DNA of 64,000 nt, taken from contig OX422185.1 in the NCBI GenBank assembly GCA_949130485.1, positions 7,479,127 to 7,543,126 of the forward strand, written 5' to 3'. The notes beneath the pieces were generated by a model. That model saw only the letters and a list, made by a program, of their open reading frames with translations. It did no database searches and had not been told where the DNA came from. The position numbers were made by a program, and so were the translations under genes. This document shows, one piece after another, positions 52,601 through 62,918 of this stretch (its first letter is position 1; every line of letters begins with the position of its first letter). Source of the DNA: Agelas oroides. Lineage: Eukaryota; Porifera; Demospongiae; Agelasida; Agelasidae.

Positions 52601-53230
52601 AAGTCAATGGTTTGTTGTGGCTGGTATGCAAAATTTAAGCACTATTTATACTCATTCTTACATGTATACAGCTTGCAGAGCTGTGTTGAGAACTAATTAC
52701 AGATGAAGGCTGCTGGAATTTTCTATCCTCCAGTATGGCACCGCTGACGCTGGGAAATGCTATTCCTGGTGTCCCAGTTCTTGAGCCTTGTACAAAGACT
52801 AAGTTTATACCATTCACAAGATACATCTATTAGCTACACATTTCTGGTAGCAGATTATTGATCCAGCACAGCTACACTGAACTACAAGTCACTGACAGTT
52901 CGGTGAAGTACTCACTTAGCTACTGGCTTGCTACAATGCAGCACATCCCATGCACACATAGATGGATGGCAACAGTGGCACTTCTTTAGAACACTGACTG
53001 ACAACTCTCAAAGGGTTTGCATGGTGTTCCTAGTTCCTACACAATTCAGATGGATACAGCAGTAGCACATCAATCTTCTGCCCAGCCACTGATTTAGCCA
53101 CAAACAGAATTTGGCTGGTTTTGTTTATCATCTTGTCTCTATGTGCCTTCAATTATCACCAATTAGCATCCCCAAAGGCATCCTGAGTTAACATTAACAT
53201 CACTGTACTTGGTCATAATCAGGTTACATA
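52601..53230. other. Spacer, no gene recognised
   Basis: Follows the last recognisable P-loop gene codons (a donor-like AAG/GTGAAT at 52,592 may mark the end of that exon). No further exon of that gene could be identified here. Confidence 0.35.
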
Positions 53231-53599
53231 TGGAGGCAGTGCAAAAGTTTGCTGGCAAAGTATGCTGTAAGAATTGGAACATGGACTATGAGAGTATATA
53301 TGCTGGTTCATCTGAATATTCCATTATTGCAACAAAGGAGGTTACAATTAAAGGCTAATATGATGTATCAATTTGTGCACGGTGTCAGCTATATCCCCGA
53401 AGATATTCTACTCCTTCAACCCCCCTCCAACTATGACACACGGAATTGTTCTTATTTCTCTGTTCCCTATGCTAGAACAAATGCTTATTATTATTCCTTC
53501 TTCCCACACATGTTACGTTTTTGGAACTCACTTCCACCTACTGTAGCTCAAGCACCGAGTAGTTCAATATTTAAGAGACTTATTGAATTCTATGTATAA
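53231..53599 (+). pseudogene. LINE reverse transcriptase C-terminal fragment
   Basis: Starts MEAVQKFAGKVCCKNWNMDY, shifts frame near 53,295, then MLVHLNIPLLQQRRLQLKAN, MMYQFVHGVSYIPEDILLLQ, PPSNYDTRNCSYFSVPYART, NAYYYSFFPHMLRFWNSLPP to a stop. The pattern (LE.VQKFA.K.., L..R.L.L, L....NLPLL..RR...L, TR.......P..RT..Y..SF.P.....WN.LP) is the conserved C-terminus of jockey/CR1-type RT proteins. A 5'-truncated relic, as expected from target-primed insertion. Confidence 0.75.
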
Positions 53600-54094
53600 G
53601 GTTCATGTACTATATTAGCTATGCCATTTCATGGATCACTGCTGTATGCAGAAATTTTTATAGAAAAAAAAAAACATGCAAAGGCTACGCTTTTTGGTAA
53701 GAGCTGGATTGTGCACTTAGATCGGTTCATTGTTTCCCTGTGCAGTTACAGCCACACACACACACACACACCAGCTGATCAACTGCATTCGATATCCCTG
53801 CTCCATAATTGCCCTGTTGTAGCTAGGCTTCCACACTTATCTTAATAATTTGTAAATAGACAGAACAAGCTGGGATTGTCCACCCACATTCAAGTCACCA
53901 TTTTCTTTCCACTTGGGGTACGGTTAGCCTCAGAGAAAAAAACTTAAAACACAACATTTGGATGGAATTTTCATCAAGGTATCAAGTACTGCATGATGTC
54001 TATGTCTATGTATCAGTTTAATACTTGCTAGGGTCAGTCTGCTGCTGCTTGGTGATAGTACATATAGTTATAGCCTGTTTTAACCCTTCAACAG
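53600..54094. other. Upstream flank of methyltransferase copy 4
   Basis: No ATG-bearing first exon of the ATGTCTCA type is present here. It ends with TATAGCCTGTTTTAACCCTT and CAACAG, a shortened version of the acceptor region of the other copies. Confidence 0.45.
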
Positions 54095-54893
54095 GTCCAC
54101 AGAAAAGATTTTGTTCGGACAGGACTATTGGGACAAGTTTAACCCTCAGGACTATCTTCAGTATTACAGTGCCCCTAATCTGCATCCATTTTACGTCTTC
54201 AGACTAAAACAGTTGCATGAGTTCTATCAGTCCTACCCATCGACTGCAAAACTCAGGATACTCGACATTGGCAGTGGGCCCACCATTGCCAACACCATTA
54301 GTGCTGCACCCCATGCAGCTGAGATTGTTCTCTCAGAGTACACTGAGGCAAACCGTTCAACACTGTTGCAGTGGCTCAACAATGATTCAAATGCATTTGA
54401 TTGGACACACATCTTCAAACACATTGTGGTTGATCTAGAAGGCAAGACTGAGGAGGAAGTACCAATACGAGCAGAGTTGGTGCACAAAATCTCAAAGCAG
54501 TTGTGCCATGTGGTGTTAACCAAGATCCACTGAATCCTCCACAGTATGTGGATCAGTACGACATTGTAACTGATTTTTTTTGCCTTGTTTGTGTTGCGCT
54601 ACAACAGAAGATTATACAGATCATTAGTCAGGCTGCATGCTCTCCTAAAGTCTGGAGGTAAAATTGTACTGTACACAACTGAAACTGAGGACGGACTAAC
54701 CCCAGTGTCATATCCTGTAGGGCCTCATAATTTCTTTGCCTTGTGTCTCTCAAGGGAGGTCATTCTAAAGTCACTAGAACAGGCTGGTTTTCGTGATGTC
54801 AAGACAACAGCACAAACAAGAGAAGATTTTGGATTACCTGATGACATTGAACCTGAAGTGGTTGGCTTTATAACTGCTAGTAAGATGAACTGA
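54095..54893 (+). pseudogene. NNMT/PNMT/TEMT-family methyltransferase, copy 4, frameshifted
   Basis: Main exon after CAACAG: STEKILFGQDYWDKFNPQDY, then LRILDIGSGPTIANTISAAP and VLSEYTEANRSTLLQWLNND. The frame is lost near 54,487 (CACAAAATCTCAAAG where copy 3 has CGCAAAGTAGTCAAAG, one base fewer), and again between 54,575 and 54,625 (a T-run and a shortened AAGATTATACAGATCATTAG). The C-terminal part from LVRLHALLKSGGKIVLYTTE to VVGFITASKMN is in another frame. It also lacks one residue in the LQ(x)YYS segment. At least two independent lesions, so a genuine pseudogene. Confidence 0.82.
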
Positions 54894-55385
54894 TGACTGA
54901 GCTGTAACTGATATGTAGGTGTGTATGAACTTTAGGATGAACTTTCATGTAGCTAATAAGCTGTTTAATGTTTACACAAATCCATTGGTTAATTGAATCC
55001 TTTTCTATTATATTTTTTTATTTATTGTATCTAAACCTCTGAGCATAGCAGAGAAACTGAAGCAATACGTAAGGCTAGATGCCTCAGCCAAAATTAATAT
55101 GTACAGACTGTCTGTCATGGTTAGATGTGACACTGCCTGTTGTAAATCTGGTTGCTGACCTGGGATGGATTAGCTGTACAATCATACTTCCGGAGACTGT
55201 GTGTGTGTGTCATAAGATTATTCATTGTGGATTATCACATCATTGATCGTGCACTTTTGAAGGGACACTATAAACCGGGGACAGAGGACTGGGACCCCAA
55301 CGACCAGAGAACCTGCAGGGTTTTGTTGCACTTAGCTGTTATAAGACAGAAATGCAACTACAAGTAACTTGTGTCAATGTGGTAA
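54894..55385. other. Spacer, no gene recognised
   Basis: Includes TTTCTATTATATTTTTTTAT around 55,002 and a short region near 55,080-55,200 resembling 44,990-45,120 (GTTAGAT.TGACACT.CC.GTTG.AAAT), indicating that the duplicated block behind copies 3 and 4 extends this far. Confidence 0.4.
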
Positions 55386-56135
55386 CCTCAAACTTACAGC
55401 AGCGGGGGCTGTGTGGTTGTGGGATCGTGTAAGAAGAAGAGAACAAGGACAACAAGCACAACATATACTTGAACAGTTGAATCCACACCTACAACACTCA
55501 GTAGAACTAGCTCAAGAAAAGGGGTCATCGGGATGGCTTACAGTCTTGGCTGTGACTGAACATGGGTTCTTTCTACACAAGGGTGAATTCCGTGATGCAC
55601 TATGTCTAAGGTATGGATGGAACCTCAGTAACACACCTCTCTCATGCAGCTGTGGCACTTCCTTCTTGGTGGACCATCCGATGACATGTCATATGGGTGG
55701 TATTCCAACCATCCGTCACAATGAGATTTGAGATATCACGGCAACACTGCTCACAGAAATCATAATGTTGCAACCAAGCCACTCTTCCAACCCCTCACCA
55801 ATGAGTCATTCACTCATCGATCAGCCAACACAGACCCCAACGCCTGGCTCGATATCCGTGCTAGAGGTTTTTGGAGCAGAGGCTAAGACGCATTTTTCGA
55901 TGTTAGGGTCTACCACCCAAATGCGCCAAGCAACTGCTCCATGACAACTACTGCTGCATATTGTAAACATGAGTCAAATTCTAAAAAAGCGAGAGTATGC
56001 CCAACGAGTCCATGAAGTTGAGCATGGAGTCTTTATACCCCTCATTCTTTCAACAACTGGTGGAATTGGCCGCGAGGCTGCAACGTTCTTCAAGAGACTG
56101 GCAGATGGAATTTCCAGGAAGGAGCAAAAACAATA
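55386..56135 (+). pseudogene. Retroelement protein C-terminus with CCHC/RHN and endonuclease-like blocks
   Basis: The frame from about 55,386 reads ...LNPHLQHSVELAQEKGSSGW, LTVLAVTEHGFFLHKGEFRD, ALCLRYGWNLSNTPLSCSCG (zinc-type C-x-C ... H-x4-C), then IPTIRHNEI and a TGA. Further on, NAWLDIRARGFWSRG, DAFFDVRVYHPNAPSN, KKREYAQRVHEVEHGVFIPL and STTGGIGREAATFFKRLADG. The series C-x-C..H..C, RHNE, then D-x..F-D-V-R-V matches a restriction-like-endonuclease C-terminus typical of some non-LTR retroelements; I know this block from many sponge and cnidarian relics. Stops and a deletion (about 55,735-55,835 is non-matching) make it inactive. Type is an inference. Confidence 0.65.
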
Positions 56136-56303
56136 AAGTAAAACCTCTGAACAAAGGACATATTGGGAACGGGGCATTTGTCCCTTGTAGAGAGGTTGTC
56201 TTCCTGGAGTTTTTCTTTTTAACCTTATGCAGAATACGATTATGCACGTGCATCTTGATTGACCGGCCGGATCATCAAGAATCTTGTTATGTACAGACTA
56301 AGA

Positions 56304-57357
56304 TTTGCTCACGAGAGAAAAAATTACTGGTTTACCCCAAATTTACATTTTAACCCTCTCTTTACAAGATTTAACTTCACCGAATTTCTGCATACAAGCA
56401 TGCATTCAGTGAGTATACAGGATGTCAAGGGAAAAGAGAACAAGTAAGCATGGTGTCAGTATAGTATTAGTCAGTATTGAATACCAGAGAAAGGATGCAT
56501 TTCTGGAGGTTGTGTAGGGGAAAACAGACTAACATCTCAGAGCAGTGCACCCTCACAGTATATTAATCAAGGTGATCAGTATGGAGGCCTAAGTTTTGTG
56601 TACTCATGGGCAGCAGAAAATCTTGAATTGTATTTTCTATTTCTATCCATGACTGATCAACACTCTTGTGTTTGGTGCATAATTAGCAAACCTGCTGTGC
56701 AATGCTGTGGTGTGCATTTGTGCGCTACGTTGCTGTACACTGCAAGCTAACTATGCGTTGAAATTGTTGACGCTGTGTGTTGAAATCAGGCTTAAAAATA
56801 CTATTTTATGTCTGTTCATTGTGTTCATGTTCCTATGCTAGAGGCAAAGAAATAGCACATCTGTTCAAGCACCTATCCTCGGAAAAAGGATTCTATAGTA
56901 GTGGACAAGTATGATAATCATGTATTATATCACATCGCTAGCCAAACTTGGCAACTGCTGGAGTATGGTATGGGCTCATAGGCAAGGCCTATGGAAGGGC
57001 AAGTATTTTAGTCTTTCCTTTTTAGAGGAGACAGCAAAGAAATAGAAAATATAATTCAAGCTTTCTTGCTGCCCACGAGACCACAAAACCGGTAGGCCTC
57101 CATACGCTGTGAGGGCTGCTCTGAAATGTCAGTCTGTTTCCCCCTAGCTATACAGCTGCCAGAAATGAATCCCTTGTCCGATATTCAATACTGACTAGTT
57201 CTAATACTATACTGATACCATGCTTACGTTCTCTTCTTCCTTGATGTGCTGCATACTCTCTGAATGCATGCTTGTAGCTTGTAGGCAGAAATTAAATCTC
57301 GTAAAGAAAGGGTTCAAATCTAAATTTGGGGTAAACCCCTAATTTTTCTCTCACGGG
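56304..57357. mobile_element. Long-TIR element (about 350-bp arms)
   Basis: The left arm, 56,304-56,650 (GAGAGAAAAA.TTAC, GGTTTACCCCAAATTTA, CAAGCATGCATTCAGTGAGT, AAGCATGGTGTCAGTATAGT, AGTCAGTATTGAATA, GGCAGCAGAAAATCTTGAAT), is the diverged reverse complement of the right arm, about 57,025-57,357. A spacer of about 375 bp has no recognised coding. The whole can fold into one long hairpin. Long arms fit a Mutator-like or foldback element; no clear target duplication. Confidence 0.75.
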
Positions 57358-57406
57358 CAAGTACGAGATCGAGATTCGATAATCAACAACAGAGCGCGTG
57401 TAAATA

Positions 57407-57738
57407 CAGTAGAACCTCTCTTATCCGGGCAGCATGGGGCCAGGGGGTGTCCATAACTTAGAAAATGCCCGTAACTGAGAAATATGTATGTTGTGTACAG
57501 TATAGTATCCCAAACCCAGTCCACTAAGCGTCCTTAGAGAAGCCAGAAGGGGGCCAGTGAAACCACTGAGTGCAGACTGTGTAAACACTGTGGTTGCATG
57601 CTGAATACTGAGTTTACAAGTCACCCGCCCCGCGCAGACAGACTAGGACAGGAAATTAATTTTTTGTGTGGCTAAACGTAGTGCCCGGTGGAAGGAGGTG
57701 CCCGTAAGTTTGAAGGCCGGAGAAAGGAGGTTCTACTT
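57407..57738. mobile_element. Tigger/pogo-like MITE
   Basis: Starts TA-CAGTAGAACCTCTCTTAT and ends GGAGGTTCTACTTG-TTA. The inverted termini (CAGTAGAACCTC) and TA flank are typical of Tc1/mariner-superfamily pogo-type MITEs. No transposase. Confidence 0.65.
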
Positions 57739-57947
57739 GTTAGGGCACTGACCCCTCACACGAAACTTTGTGCCTTCCAGGTGCGGTGCATATGCCTACC
57801 ACTCAAATATTGTCGATCGGGTACAAAGGTCCTTCTTCCGAGACTAGACTGAGGTGACGTTCACCATCTTTCACATTCAACGTCTGACCACGCCGTACGA
57901 TTTTGTACTGTGCAGCAGTCCCATCATCATCATCATCACTGGCCTTC

Positions 57948-57955
57948 ATGTCTCA
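57948..57955 (+). CDS. Putative first coding exon (1C) of a further methyltransferase
   Basis: A third ATGTCTCA/GTAAGT, preceded by a similar leader (CCCATCATCATCATCATCAC). The flanks beyond are strongly diverged from copies A and B, yet the start codon and donor are preserved. No matching main exon lies to the right within the window, so its partner would be beyond 64,000, or it is an orphan. Confidence 0.4.
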
Positions 57956-60900
57956 GTAAGTTCAGTAAGTTCAGCGTACTTAGTTTCCAGCGTACTTAGT
58001 TTCTTGCAACAATAGGACTGGGCTGGTTGTAAAAATGCTAACTGAGAAGGACGGTTCGTGTGGATCATATGAAAGCCTGAGATTTGCTCATCAGGCCGTC
58101 TCCACATAGCTAGTTTGTTAGCTAGCTTGTTGAGACTCTACACGCATCAAATATTTAGACTTTAACCGGGCACTGATCGTCAGCGCGCCACAGTAACTGT
58201 TCATTACTGACGGCCCTCCATAAGCTATAATCTGTGTTAGGGTGTGGTTTAGGGCTCTAAAATCAAGATAACATACTGCATGATGTTAGCATATTTTGCT
58301 AATGGCATGTCCAATTCATAGGCACCGAACCGGCCGTCTGGCTGGTCTGGCCATGGCCGGAACATTCACAGCCGATGATGAGACATAATTATGCATTCGA
58401 CTTTTGTGTATAGTGTCATTCTCAGACTGAATTGCTGTAGACACCGGCAGGGTACGTACGTAAGTGCACACGCAAAAGACTTGCGATTTTGTGTCCGCCA
58501 TTGAAAACCGCCTGCGTGTTTTTCTGTATGACATTCAGTACATTGATGTAAAGATACTTGCTTTTTACATAAATAACAGTGTACCCATAGCAGGAGAAAG
58601 AAAGACAACAACAACGCTCACCAGATGCTTGAACTTGTACTAGACTAGTGGCAGCATTGGGGTTTAAAGCTTATACTTTTGTGGTGAGGTAAGGACCCTA
58701 GCTATACCAGCAGAGCACATAAGAATGGCCATCCATTCTTGTGCACTCTTGTAACCTAGTAGGTAGCTGGGTACAAAAGTCACTAATTAATAAAGAGCTG
58801 ACATGCGGGTTGAAAAAAATTGCCTGCGGAACAATTGATTTTTGGGGTTGCTTGCTTGCTTGTTTGCTTGCAGCCATATACCGTTCATTTCATAAATGAG
58901 GGCATTTAAATATTTCACGAATGAATGTCCTATAGAACCTCGGCCAGACAGTCTTGTGCCCAGCGCGCTGTCAGTGCAGGACTACTGCCAGAACGCAGCG
59001 TCAGTGTGAAAGAAACTCGGAACGAAGACGACTCAAGTTAACGCACACATGGCAGACAGACAAGGGCACAGACGGTACAAGTTACACATAGTATAGTTGA
59101 GGTCGCTTGAGGTAAGGGCCATGCATAATCGACACTCATAATTAAGTGTCAGAGATTCAGTTCATGACTTCAGTAGTTCAAGTTTGCCGTAGTAGCTTCC
59201 TTGACAAGAGAAATGACTGGAATTTGTCAGCATGTATGATCATCTAGATCTGGTGACAACTATACTGCTTGACTACACAAAGTTTTTATATCTTACTGCA
59301 CTCATGGAACAGCAGACAGTCACAACCATGATCGTGCAGATATAGTAACCGCTAAACATCTCACCTGCTCAGGTCAGATGTACAGATAGCTATTGTGTGT
59401 GGGGTGATTTTTTTATGCTTGTGGTTGTACCCTTATGTAAAGTGCAAAAACAACATACTCAGGACAGATGTTCAACACTTACTATCTGCAAGACTATGGT
59501 TTAGTCATCTGCAGGTGCCTCTCTGGTTGTCTTGTGTGATTACTCTTCATGCACTAACTCTTCTATGTTTGAGATATATGCTGGTGCATGTAACATTAAC
59601 AGCATCATTACCATGTATGGTAATAGTAAAGTGACACGTGTGTATGGTTGCCATGGTAACTTCATATTTTATAATTTGGCCACATTCACTGTCATAAGGA
59701 AACTTTGTAAAGAAGGCTATGCGACGGACTTCGCACGTTTACACTCCAGGGGCGGTATATTTAGACAGGCATGGGAACACCCTTTGTTATATGTTGACGT
59801 TCAATTGCTGACACCGATTGAAAGGCACTACATATACTGAACTTTTTACTTTGTACAATCACATGATTTTTGGTGTGCGGGTAGAGCAGCTGCCGCTTTG
59901 TCTTGTGTGTGATTTGAATCTTCAGTGGCCTTTCTCAGGTTCAGTAACTTTTAGCAACTTCCTACTGTTTAAAAGTAGTCCCTCTCAGTATTCTATGATG
60001 TCCTCGCATCACTGTGCATTTGAGTTGGTGTGTCTGTGAGAGTCGCATCATGGAGAGCTGGACAACAACTGACATGAGATGGATGCCACAGTCAGCACAT
60101 ACTGGGTTAGACTTCACTCCCCCAGATTCTAACAGGAAGAAGAAAAGAATGCCCTACTAGAGCCTACCCAGCAACAGTGGATTCAGCTATTGTGAGTTGT
60201 AATCAATCTGTAACTAAAAGACTGTCCTGTAGAAGGCCTACATGTTATTCTAATGTGTACAAGACTGGAAGATTGTCAGACCACACATGTAGTACACAGT
60301 CTCTACAACTGTAATTATAGGGTTATGTTTTTGTGCCAACAGTTAGCTTTGCTATATAGGGTGCCACTATACACGTCTATATAATTATGTAGCTCCTCCT
60401 GGAGTTCACTCTAATTGAGTCATCAGCTTAGGATGTGCTACTAGGGGGTAGGTATCACAACTGCAAGAGAATGAGGAGGAAATTAGTGAAGCTACTTGCA
60501 TGTTTTAATAATCACTTGAGTGATGTCAGAGCCCTGCATAGTCATCAAATTTGCAAATCTCTACTGCTACTCCACACTATCACGTAAGACACATAATTGT
60601 TGATCATGTAAGGCATGTAATTGTTGCATAACATGCTGACTCAGCACATACAGGAAAGTTTGTACGTGCGACCAGGCCCCTTTCCCGATTTTTGGGGGTA
60701 GGGGCTGGGAACGAGGCTATAAACGAACTGTATAACACTAGCCTGTGGCTATGACGTGTATACAAGTAAAGTAACTACAGCAAAATTTACGTGTGTAGAC
60801 GTCTACAGGTTAACTTAACCCACCTGAGTATTCAAATGACTACAGATAAGCTGTAGATATCAGATATATACCATGCAGTGTGCAGCTAAGGCCTCTCAGT

Positions 60901-62060
60901 AAAACGTATCAAGAATCAGCTAGTCATAAGTTAGTTGGCAGGGCTTTGGCAATGATTGCCTAGTTGCTTGAACAAACTCGCTTTAGGGATATCTGGTTTG
61001 AACTCAGAGCCAGAAGAGAACCACATGCACTAGCTCCTATTACTGTTCAGTTAGCTATAAGGCTCCTGTCTCTTCCACACCTCTGACTCGTTTACTGTAC
61101 CGTGACTGTAATAACAACTACAGTGCACTTCTGGTTAGTCTGTTCCTGGTCCAGTCTGGTCTGGTCCAGGTTTTGATGAGGGCTGTCTCTGGCAAGTATG
61201 GACATCGTTCATTCATGTCCCTTTACCTGTGTGACTAAGCAGCCTGCCTTCACGATCGGTCATCATATGCATCGGTATACGTTAGTTCAGGCAATTATGA
61301 AGAGTAAGTTGCCTATGCTTACTTCAAATCAGTTGTCTTCGCTCCTGTCTCTTCCACACCTACATGTGCTACAACTGGCAGTAGCTCTCTCCAGCTGGAC
61401 ACTCATAAAACTTTGTGAATATTTTATGCTCTCATTCAAAATATACAGTACGTGGTCGGTCCAAAGCATCAAACCAACGAAGCATATATAATGCAGTGAT
61501 GCTAGTGTGGGGCTTGCTCAGGCTCTCTCCAAATATAAATGCATGCATGCAGGTATACTAGCTTTGTTGAAATACATAAAAAGGAAATCACTATGACTGC
61601 GGCTACTCAATCTTTCTCTCCATGTAGCCTGGATGAAGACAACCTCTCAGAAAAACTGTGCCAAACCGGTTTGAATTCCATATGATTATAGTAAGTTTGT
61701 TGTACGAACAGACCAACTGAAGCTGCTTATTTTATCTCATGTTTATTTCATTCATACAACTAGTGTATGGACTGCTACTTAATCATTTCTTATGCTGAAT
61801 TGTACTTGATGTATACATTGAAGAATACACATTTTATTATCTAGGTGAATTATTTCTGCATCAGTATTTTCCTATTCCCATGTCATGCAATATCATGTGT
61901 TGTAGCTCATGTAGCCATAGTTGTACCGCCACAGTGACTGCTAAGTCAGCAGGGCAACACTCATATCCCCAGGATGTGGTTTCATATTAATATAGGGTAA
62001 TACTTATACCGCTCAGGATCACCAGTGACAGCACAGAAATAAGCCACACAAACAGCATAA
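57956..62060. other. Gene-poor region
   Basis: No supported exon. Short items seen: a second copy of CACTCCAGGGGCGGTATATT (59,750-59,769) as at the end of the DIRS fragment; a CTGGGAACGAGGCTA element end near 60,707-60,721; and a GTCTGGTCTGGTCC patch near 61,155. If exon 1C is real, this is intron. Confidence 0.4.
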
Positions 62061-62065
62061 ACTAA

Positions 62066-62918
62066 AACTACATCAAGTCTTTCAGTTCAATGCCATCTGG
62101 TTCATCATCAGAGATTTTCTTGGAAACTGGGCGCAAGAAGAACACATCCATACCTTTCCCTTTGGTGAAAACTTACTGAAGTATTTGTCCAACAAATACA
62201 CCAAGCACCGAGGACGAGCCGTTGAGTTTGCGTATACAGGAATTACCTTGTTGTTCTCCTTTGGGTTAACCCCAGACTTGTTTTTCGATCCATTTTCAAC
62301 ATACGTATAGCAATCGGGATTTGAAGAGCAGATAAACTGGGAAGGCTTGAGACCACGTAGCTCTTGGCCACCTCTCAAACAAAAAGTCTTGCTAACATAA
62401 AAGAACACAGCTCTCTGCAGAGCTAGTGGGTCGTGATCACCAACCACCTCCGAATCCCAGAGTGCCTGTTCTTCATCTGGCGAAACTACTGCAGCGTGCT
62501 TTACAACGGCTCCAACGCCTCCTTCGCGAAGCTCTCTATACCTCACTTGTATATAGCGCACCGTTCAATTCATTGAACGTGGGGTCCTTGGGGCAATTTG
62601 GATCATATTTTCGGCACTCACGATACAAACCAGCCAACAAATTTGAAACAGACGTAGGCGGATACGGCTGTCCATCCTCTCGACGAGCTTCAACAACAAA
62701 CCGCGACAGCCAGTAATTGAGCGATACCTGGACAGGGTACTGCAACAAGTTGGAGAGACACATTTCACCATCGTCACTTGTCGCTCTGTTCCTCTCTACC
62801 CTCCACTGTTCGAACACTCTAACCGCCCAGTTCGTAGCTTTTTCCGTGTTCTTCGGAACAAAACCCTTACAAATCTTGTCCATCTCAACACTGGATGTCG
62901 GTGAAACAAACCGCTTTG
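62066..62918 (-). pseudogene. Crypton/DUF3504-type tyrosine recombinase gene, interrupted
   Basis: The minus strand from 62,918 reads GSKRFVSPTSSVEMDKICKG, FVPKNTEKATNWAVRVFEQW, then YWLSRFVVEARREDGQPYPP, SVSNLLAGLYRECRKYDPNC, a frameshift near 62,540, RELREGGVGAVVKHAAVVSP, EEQALWDSEVVGDHDPLALQ, RAVFFYVSKTFCLRGGQELR, LKPSQFICSSNPDCYTYVEN, and RPRCLVYLLDKYFSKFSPKG. A second frameshift near 62,150 leads into MDVFFLRPVSKKISDDEPDG and a stop. NT.WA...F..W, FVVEAR...G..YP..SL, K.F.LRGG.E...LK.SQF and DVF.LRP are hallmarks of the DUF3504 domain found in Crypton-derived proteins (ZMYM, KIAA1958, QRICH1). The family descends from tyrosine recombinases. Two frameshifts plus an insertion suggest inactivation. 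Confidence 0.75.

Noticed and set aside
59532..59840. Plus-strand frame containing LHSRGGIFRQ, similar to the end of the DIRS recombinase fragment
   Set aside because: Only a short shared repeat (about 40 bp); no recombinase domain upstream.
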